From Anaeromicropila populeti (GTDB lineage: Bacteria > Bacillota > Clostridia > Lachnospirales > Lachnospiraceae): 64,000 nt of DNA. The stretch spans positions 124,001 through 188,000 of the forward strand of contig NZ_FOYZ01000002.1 in assembly GCF_900112775.1 (NCBI RefSeq), in the 5' to 3' direction. Shown here piece by piece: positions 59,368 to 64,000 of the stretch. The translations under genes and the position numbers were made by a program. The first letter of the stretch is position 1, and each line of letters begins with the position of its first letter. The notes beneath the pieces are model-generated. The model did no database searches. It saw only the letters and a list, made by a program, of their open reading frames with translations, and was not told the origin of the DNA.

Positions 59368-59583
59368 ATGGGAGATACTGCTAACACAAAAGAAAAGGCT
59401 CCTAAAAAGAGCTTTTTTAAAGGTTTAAAAGCTGAGTTCAAAAAGATTATCTGGCCAGACAGAGAATCACTTATCAAACAATCAGCAGCAGTGGTAGTAA
59501 TAGCTGTTGTATTGGGGCTTATAATTTCTATTATTGATCTTGGAGTAAAATTTGGTGTTGATAAGATTCTTCAAATAGGATAG
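59368..59583 (+). CDS. secE: Preprotein translocase subunit SecE
   Basis: A 71-residue SecE: basic amphipathic first half (KSFFKGLKAEFKKIIWPDRESLIKQSAAVVVIAVV) with the conserved KKIIWP block, and one membrane helix (VVVIAVVLGLIISIIDLGVKF). It forms the SecYEG channel core. ATG 59368 follows GAAAGGAAAGTGAAG. nusG begins 8 bp after its stop. Confidence 0.95.
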   Translation: MGDTANTKEKAPKKSFFKGLKAEFKKIIWPDRESLIKQSAAVVVIAVVLGLIISIIDLGVKFGVDKILQIG

Positions 59584-59591
59584 GTGATCAT

Positions 59592-60110
59592 ATGTCAGAA
59601 GCGAATTGGTATGTAGTTCACACTTATTCTGGATATGAGAATAAGGTGAAAGCTAATATTGAAAAGACAATCGAAAATAGAAAACTTCAGGATCAAATTC
59701 TGGAGGTTTCCATTCCACTACAAAATGTTGTAGAGGTAAAGAATGGTGTGAAAAAACAGGTCCAAAAGAAGATGTTTCCTGCATACGTTCTTATTAACAT
59801 GATTATGAATGACGATACGTGGTATGTGGTTCGTAATACAAGAGGCGTTACAGGCTTTGTAGGACCAGGGTCGAAACCAGTGCCTTTGACGGAAGAAGAA
59901 ATGAAAAGTATGGGTCTTATGGATGGCCAGAATGTACAGGTAGATTTTGAAGAAGGTGAAACAGTTGTAATAACATCAGGTGTATGGAAAGATACTTCTG
60001 GTATAATACAGCAAATTAATCATCACAAGCAAAGTGTAACAATAAATGTTGATCTGTTCGGCCGTGAAACACCTGTTGAAATCAGTTTTACGGATATTAA
60101 GAAGTTATAA
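59592..60110 (+). CDS. nusG: Transcription termination/antitermination protein NusG
   Basis: A 172-residue NusG. The N-terminal NGN domain spans residues 1-115 (ANWYVVHTYSGYENKVKANIEKTIEN; MFPAYVLINMIMNDDTWYVVRNTRGVTGFVG). The KOW domain spans about 120-172 (FEEGETVVITSGVWKDTSGIIQQINHHKQSVTINVDLFGRETPVEISFTDI). It binds RNA polymerase and couples it to the ribosome or Rho. It follows secE and precedes rplK, the normal order. Confidence 0.97.
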   Translation: MSEANWYVVHTYSGYENKVKANIEKTIENRKLQDQILEVSIPLQNVVEVKNGVKKQVQKKMFPAYVLINMIMNDDTWYVVRNTRGVTGFVGPGSKPVPLTEEEMKSMGLMDGQNVQVDFEEGETVVITSGVWKDTSGIIQQINHHKQSVTINVDLFGRETPVEISFTDIKKL

Positions 60111-60121
60111 ATTATATATGC

Positions 60122-60220
60122 GTGGGAGAGAATGTGGAGGCAGTCTGTCTGCGGTGTGTACAGGTTATGGCGCAGAGAGAAAGTGTTTCTACGTCGAAAT
60201 TAGACTCTCGGTAAAACCAC
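60122..60220 (+). promoter_or_regulatory. Structured leader before rplK, related to the one before rplA
   Basis: GTGGGAGAGAATG (60122-60134) can pair with CTCTCGGTAAAACCAC (60205-60220): GTGG with CCAC and GAGAG with CTCTC, leaving an asymmetric internal loop. The same 5' string and a similar closing string recur at 60764-60811 before rplA. This suggests a ribosomal-protein binding site, probably for L1, which controls its own operon in other bacteria. The AGGAGG of rplK follows at 60228. Confidence 0.55.
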
Positions 60221-60242
60221 AATAATCAGGAGGTATGCTATT

Positions 60243-60668
60243 ATGGCAAAAAAAGTAGACGGTTATATTAAATTACAAATTCCTGCTGGAAAGGCTACAC
60301 CAGCTCCACCAGTTGGTCCAGCACTTGGTCAGAAGGGTGTAAACATTGTACAGTTTACAAAGGAATTCAATGCAAGAACTGCAAATCAGGAAGGTATGAT
60401 TATACCAGTAGTTATTACAGTATATTCAGATAAGAGCTTTAGTTTTATTACTAAGACTCCTCCAGCAGCAGTATTGTTGAAGAAAGCATGCAACATTCAG
60501 TCTGGTTCAGGTGTACCTAATAAGACAAAGGTTGCAAAGATTTCACAAGCAAAGATTAGAGAAATTGCAGAACAAAAAATGCCAGATTTAAACGCAGCCA
60601 GCATTGAAAGTGCAATGAGCATGATCGCTGGAACAGCAAGAAGTATGGGTATCGTTGTAGAAGATTAA
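60243..60668 (+). CDS. rplK: 50S ribosomal protein L11
   Basis: A 141-residue L11 of normal length. It opens [44 protein letters not shown], then [19 protein letters not shown] and [22 protein letters not shown]. It forms the GTPase-associated stalk base of the large subunit. AGGAGG precedes the ATG. Confidence 0.97.
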   Translation: MAKKVDGYIKLQIPAGKATPAPPVGPALGQKGVNIVQFTKEFNARTANQEGMIIPVVITVYSDKSFSFITKTPPAAVLLKKACNIQSGSGVPNKTKVAKISQAKIREIAEQKMPDLNAASIESAMSMIAGTARSMGIVVED

Positions 60669-60763
60669 TTTTAAGAATATTTAAACAAGACGCAACAAAT
60701 GTAATATAAAATAAATGCAATATTTTAAGCAAGAGTAAGATAATATTCCGCAGATCGTAATAA

Positions 60764-60811
60764 GTGGGAGGGAATGGCGATACAGCCTAATTACGTCCCC
60801 GATACTACCAC
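60764..60811 (+). promoter_or_regulatory. Structured leader before rplA
   Basis: GTGGGAGGGAATG (60764-60776) can pair with CCCCGATACTACCAC (60797-60811): GTGG with CCAC and GGGA with TCCC. It closely resembles the leader before rplK. The AGGAGG ribosome site (60813-60818) is directly next to its closing arm, so a bound protein would hide it. Confidence 0.55.
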
Positions 60812-60825
60812 AGGAGGTTAATAGA

Positions 60826-61518
60826 ATGAAAAGAGGAAAGAAATATATTGAAGCTGCCAAATTAATTGACAGAGGTACTCTTTATGATGCTGCAGACGCA
60901 GTAAGTTTAGTGAAGAAAGTAGCTGTTGCAAAATTTGATGAAACAGTTGAAGCGCATATCAGACTTGGTGTTGATGGACGTCATGCTGACCAACAGGTTC
61001 GTGGTGCGGTAGTATTACCACATGGAACAGGAAAGACTGTGAAAGTGCTTGTTTTTGCAAAAGGAGATAAGGTTGCAGAAGCAGAAGCAGCAGGAGCAGA
61101 TTTTGTTGGTGGAGATGAATTGATTCCAAAGATTCAGAATGAAGGCTGGTTAGATTTTGATGTTGTTGTAGCAACTCCAGATATGATGGGTGTTGTTGGT
61201 CGTCTTGGTCGTGTACTTGGTCCAAAGGGCTTAATGCCTAACCCAAAAGCTGGAACTGTAACAATGGATGTTGCAAAAGCTATTCAAGATATTAAAGCAG
61301 GTAAGATCGAGTATAGATTAGATAAGACAAACATTATTCACGTGCCAGTTGGAAAAGTATCCTTTAGTCAGGAACAATTAAGTGAAAATTTTGAAACATT
61401 AATGGGTGCTATTATAAAAGCAAAACCAGCTGCTGCAAAGGGCCAATATTTGAGAAGTGTTACTTTATCTTCTACAATGGGTCCTGGTGTGAAGGTTAGT
61501 ACAACTAAATTAGGCTAA
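60826..61518 (+). CDS. rplA: 50S ribosomal protein L1
   Basis: A 230-residue L1 of usual length. Blocks: [94 protein letters not shown] and [21 protein letters not shown]. It binds the L1 stalk of 23S rRNA and, in other bacteria, its own mRNA. A strong terminator follows, so rplJ and rplL are not in this transcript. Confidence 0.97.
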   Translation: MKRGKKYIEAAKLIDRGTLYDAADAVSLVKKVAVAKFDETVEAHIRLGVDGRHADQQVRGAVVLPHGTGKTVKVLVFAKGDKVAEAEAAGADFVGGDELIPKIQNEGWLDFDVVVATPDMMGVVGRLGRVLGPKGLMPNPKAGTVTMDVAKAIQDIKAGKIEYRLDKTNIIHVPVGKVSFSQEQLSENFETLMGAIIKAKPAAAKGQYLRSVTLSSTMGPGVKVSTTKLG

Positions 61519-61541
61519 TATAGTATTTATTCATGTAAGGG

Positions 61542-61586
61542 AAAGCTGTACCAAGGCACAATGAGTTATCTTGGGACAGCTTTTTT
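61542..61586 (+). terminator. Terminator after rplA
   Basis: AAAGCTGT plus CCAAG (61542-61555) pair with CTTGG plus ACAGCTTT (61570-61583), with one unpaired base in each arm, then TTTTTT to 61586. Confidence 0.87.
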
Positions 61587-61619
61587 CTGCAATAGAACAC
61601 TTAATAGGAGGAGAGTAGT

Positions 61620-62090
61620 ATGATTATACGAAAAGCAACAAGTGCTGATGTAAATTCATTGGTATTTATGAGGATAGAATATCTAAAAGAAACATTAGGA
61701 AGAATGGATGAAAAAGATATTGAGGCATTGAAAAAACAGTTGCAGCTATATTTTAAGACACATATTAATGTTGATTTTACAGCATATGTTGCAGAGCAGG
61801 ACAGAGCAGTTGTAGCAACAGGTTTTATGATTGTTAATGAAAAACCAGCAAGTCCATTGTTCATGACTGGAAAAACGGGAACAGTGTATAATGTTTATAC
61901 AAGACCGCAGTATCAAAAAAAGGGGCTTGCAACAAGTATTATGAATCAAATTATTCAGGAAGCAAAGAAAAAGCATATATCTTATATTGAGTTATCCGCT
62001 ACAGATGCTGGAAAACCATTATATGATAAATTAGGATTTATGGAAAAAATATCAGCTTATACAGATATGAAATTGGTATTGGAAAGATAA
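61620..62090 (+). CDS. GNAT-family N-acetyltransferase
   Basis: A 156-residue acetyltransferase of the GNAT fold. It starts IIRKATSADVNSLVFMRIEYLKET; the acetyl-CoA site is VYTRPQYQKKGLATSIMNQIIQEAKKKHISYIELSATDAGKPLYDKLGF, with the Q/RxxGxG/A loop as QKKGLA. It moves acetyl from acetyl-CoA to an unknown amine. GGAGGAGAG precedes the ATG. It is 20 bp before the response regulator gene and may be co-transcribed with it. Confidence 0.9.
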   Translation: MIIRKATSADVNSLVFMRIEYLKETLGRMDEKDIEALKKQLQLYFKTHINVDFTAYVAEQDRAVVATGFMIVNEKPASPLFMTGKTGTVYNVYTRPQYQKKGLATSIMNQIIQEAKKKHISYIELSATDAGKPLYDKLGFMEKISAYTDMKLVLER

Positions 62091-62110
62091 AAGGGACAGG
62101 TGTGAAGCAT

Positions 62111-62758
62111 ATGGCAAATATTCTGATTGTGGAAGATGAGGTTCCAATAAATGAATTGGTGAAGTGTAATTTGCAGTTAGTGGGACATAGATGCCATCAA
62201 GCATTTGATGGAAACGAAGCGTTGGATATGATTAAAAATTATAAGTACGATTTAATTATTTTAGATATTATGCTGCCAGCGGTATCTGGTTTTGAATTGA
62301 TGAAGCACATTGAAAATACAGCAGTAGTTTTTTTGACAGCAAAAGAAAATATTGAAGATAAAATACATGGATTTTCTTTGGGGGCAGAAGATTATATTGT
62401 GAAGCCATTTGAAATGCTGGAGCTGATTGCAAGAGTGAATGTGGTATTGCGTAGACAGCAGGGTTGTACTAAAAGCTTTCAGCTGGACAAGGTTCAGGTG
62501 ATTTTTGACAGTCATAAGGTCTACTATGAGAATGAACTGGTTGAACTAACACCACAGGAATATGAGTTATTAGAGGTTCTAATTCAAAACAGAAACATTG
62601 CTTTGTCAAGAGAAAAGCTTCTGGAACTTGCGTGGGATTATTCTTACTTGGGAGATACAAGAACAGTAGATGTACATGTTCAAAAACTAAGAAAAAAACT
62701 TGGTTGGGAGGAACGTATAAGAACAGTCTATAAGCTGGGATATCGACTGGAGGTATAA
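62111..62758 (+). CDS. OmpR/PhoB-family response regulator
   Basis: A 215-residue two-component regulator. Receiver in residues 1-115 with intact sites: VEDE near residue 8, phospho-accepting Asp in YDLIILDIMLPAVSG, Thr in VFLTAKENIED, and Lys in DYIVKPFE. The winged helix-turn-helix spans about 125-215 (LVELTPQEYELLEVLIQNRNIALSREKLLELAWDY...TRTVDVHVQKLRKKLG). ATG 62111 gives the family start; a GTG nine bases upstream is possible. The kinase gene begins 5 bp downstream. Confidence 0.93.
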   Translation: MANILIVEDEVPINELVKCNLQLVGHRCHQAFDGNEALDMIKNYKYDLIILDIMLPAVSGFELMKHIENTAVVFLTAKENIEDKIHGFSLGAEDYIVKPFEMLELIARVNVVLRRQQGCTKSFQLDKVQVIFDSHKVYYENELVELTPQEYELLEVLIQNRNIALSREKLLELAWDYSYLGDTRTVDVHVQKLRKKLGWEERIRTVYKLGYRLEV

Positions 62759-62763
62759 TAAAA

Positions 62764-64000
62764 ATGAAATTTTGGCAAAAAACATTTCTGATTTTACTCC
62801 TGATTTTTATGATATGTCTTAATTGTGGAATTTTGTGTATTGCGCATATTTCGTATAGCAGCCAGTTGAAGAATGAATCCGAAAAAGCGGTGGAAGGGCA
62901 GTATTTTGTCTCGGGTTCCATAAAAAAAGATTTTCAGTCTTTAGAGGAGCGAGAACTATTTTCAGAGGATTCAATAAGAAGTGTGTTTAATAATTATAGT
63001 AAATATTATAAAAAAAGTTCTGTTTATTTAATTTTAATAAAGGAAAAACAAATTTTATACAGTAGTACCTCAGAAGAATTAAGGGTAAAAATAGAAAATG
63101 AGATTAAATATAAAGATGCTGGTATAAAAATATACAACCAAAAGGGCAATAAAGGAATTCTAGTAATGGGAAGCCTGGGTAGCCCTTATGAAGAGTATTC
63201 ATTAATTTACATACATGCATTAACAGAGATGCAAAGAGAATGGAGGGTGCTTGGTGCATTTTTTGGAGTTGCCAGTTTTTGTATTGGACTTGTATTAACG
63301 CTAGCCTTGATTTACACACTAAAAAATTTGACAAAGCCATTGGAAACCCTTGCAGAGGCAGCAGATATTATTGCCCAGGGTAACTATCAAGAGAGAGTTA
63401 AGGTTTCTGGAAATGATGAAGTGGCAACATTAGCTGCAAACTTTAATAATATGGCAAGTAGTATAGACGAAAAAATAATGAGTTTAAAAGAATCAGATGA
63501 ACAGAAGCAGTTGTTTATTAATAACCTGGCACATGAACTGAGAACACCACTTACAACAATATCTGGCTATGCAGAACTTATTAAACTGACCCAAATGAAT
63601 GAAGAAAACAGGCTTATGGCGCTGGATTATATAATAACCGAAACAAAACGGTTAGAAAAGATGTCCAGAATTTTATTGGACTTAATTCAACTGCGCAAGG
63701 ATGAAATTGAAATGTGTGAAAATAGTACAGAGGAATTAGCAGAGAAATTAAGATTGACTTTTTCTCTAAAATTTAAGCAAAAAAGCATTTCATTTTTGGA
63801 AAAAATCGAAATAGATAAAATTTATGGAAATGGTCCGCTTTTGGAAAGTCTTTTATATAATATTGTAGAAAATTCTTTACGTGCATGTACAAAAAGTGGT
63901 AAAATTATTCTTATAATAAAAAAAATGGAAGATAATAAAACTTGTATTTGTGTGAGTGATAATGGAATTGGAATGGAGGAAAAGGAGCTGGATAAAATAA
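62764..64000 (+). CDS. Sensor histidine kinase, 3' end beyond the window
   Basis: Open from ATG 62764 through the window edge (412 codons seen). A first membrane helix (TFLILLLIFMICLNCGILCIAHI), an extracytoplasmic sensor of about 130 residues, a second helix (GAFFGVASFCIGLVLTLALIYTL), HAMP (KPLETLAEAADIIAQGNYQERV), the H-box FINNLAHELRTPLTTISGYAEL, and the start of the ATPase domain with N-box LLYNIVENSLRACTKSG and DNGIGM. It partners the response regulator just upstream. The last part of the ATPase domain is missing only because the window ends. Confidence 0.93.
   Translation, partial: MKFWQKTFLILLLIFMICLNCGILCIAHISYSSQLKNESEKAVEGQYFVSGSIKKDFQSLEERELFSEDSIRSVFNNYSKYYKKSSVYLILIKEKQILYSSTSEELRVKIENEIKYKDAGIKIYNQKGNKGILVMGSLGSPYEEYSLIYIHALTEMQREWRVLGAFFGVASFCIGLVLTLALIYTLKNLTKPLETLAEAADIIAQGNYQERVKVSGNDEVATLAANFNNMASSIDEKIMSLKESDEQKQLFINNLAHELRTPLTTISGYAELIKLTQMNEENRLMALDYIITETKRLEKMSRILLDLIQLRKDEIEMCENSTEELAEKLRLTFSLKFKQKSISFLEKIEIDKIYGNGPLLESLLYNIVENSLRACTKSGKIILIIKKMEDNKTCICVSDNGIGMEEKELDKI

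Noticed and set aside
60959-61225. Leftward 88-codon frame rich in Leu and Gln opposite rplA
   Set aside because: Composition reflects the reverse of Ala/Glu/Gly codons in rplA; no ribosome site.
1-64000. CRISPR arrays, insertion sequences, prophage or integrated elements
   Set aside because: No regularly spaced direct repeats, transposase, integrase or phage structural genes were seen; gene content is housekeeping and catabolic throughout.

Overview
The window looks like chromosome of a low-GC Gram-positive anaerobe, most likely a Lachnospiraceae (Clostridium cluster XIVa) gut or rumen pectin user. This rests on AT-rich sequence with strong AGGAGG ribosome sites, a sporulation regulator (SpoIIID), an Rnf ion-pumping complex, Bmp-type nucleoside ABC transporters, and a pectin/galacturonate cluster. 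I cannot name the species. No IS element, prophage, CRISPR array, rRNA or tRNA was recognised.

Layout. (1) 1-816: end of an uncharacterised protein with a peptidase-C39-like fold. (2) 862-11276: a nucleoside salvage operon: M29 aminopeptidase, deoB, deoD, a Bmp-type nucleoside ABC transporter (lipoprotein, ATPase, two permeases), deoC, cdd, pdp. A terminator-like hairpin lies just after the lipoprotein gene. (3) 11374-16356: glycosyltransferase, PAP2 phosphatase, Lrp regulator behind a short leader with its own terminator, diguanylate cyclase, surface peptidyl-prolyl isomerase. (4) 16527-21913: xpt plus a second Bmp-type transporter, probably for purine nucleosides or bases, then a 56-codon acidic protein gene at 22043.

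(5) 22357-38529: a pectin regulon. uxaC and a LacI repressor run leftward. uxaB, uxaA, a KDPG aldolase fused to a VOC domain, kdgK, kduI and kduD run rightward from a shared control region with two LacI-type operators. An oligogalacturonide-type ABC transporter follows (binding protein, a degenerate GH105-like protein, two permeases), then a cytoplasmic GH28 polygalacturonase and a sugar isomerase-like protein. Imported oligomers would be cut inside the cell. Galacturonate goes through UxaC-UxaB-UxaA, and unsaturated units through KduI-KduD. Both routes meet at 2-keto-3-deoxygluconate, which KdgK and the aldolase turn into pyruvate and glyceraldehyde-3-phosphate.

(6) 38652-41241: spoIIID, then a leftward ECF sigma / putative anti-sigma / DUF4349 lipoprotein operon. 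(7) 41467-48770: rnfCDGEAB, a hairpin-rich convergent intergenic region, apbE (flavinylates Rnf subunits), a NusG-domain-II protein and a Gx-transporter-like membrane protein. (8) 49159-57794: LacI regulator, carbohydrate ABC transporter without its own ATPase, dCache chemoreceptor, and an AraC-type response regulator whose receiver lacks the phospho-accepting Asp. (9) 57778-61518: an unknown protein, a bacteriohemerythrin and rpmG-secE-nusG-rplK-rplA, with two related leader motifs before rplK and rplA. A terminator follows rplA, so rplJ-rplL do not continue here. (10) 61620-64000: acetyltransferase and a two-component system cut off by the window edge.
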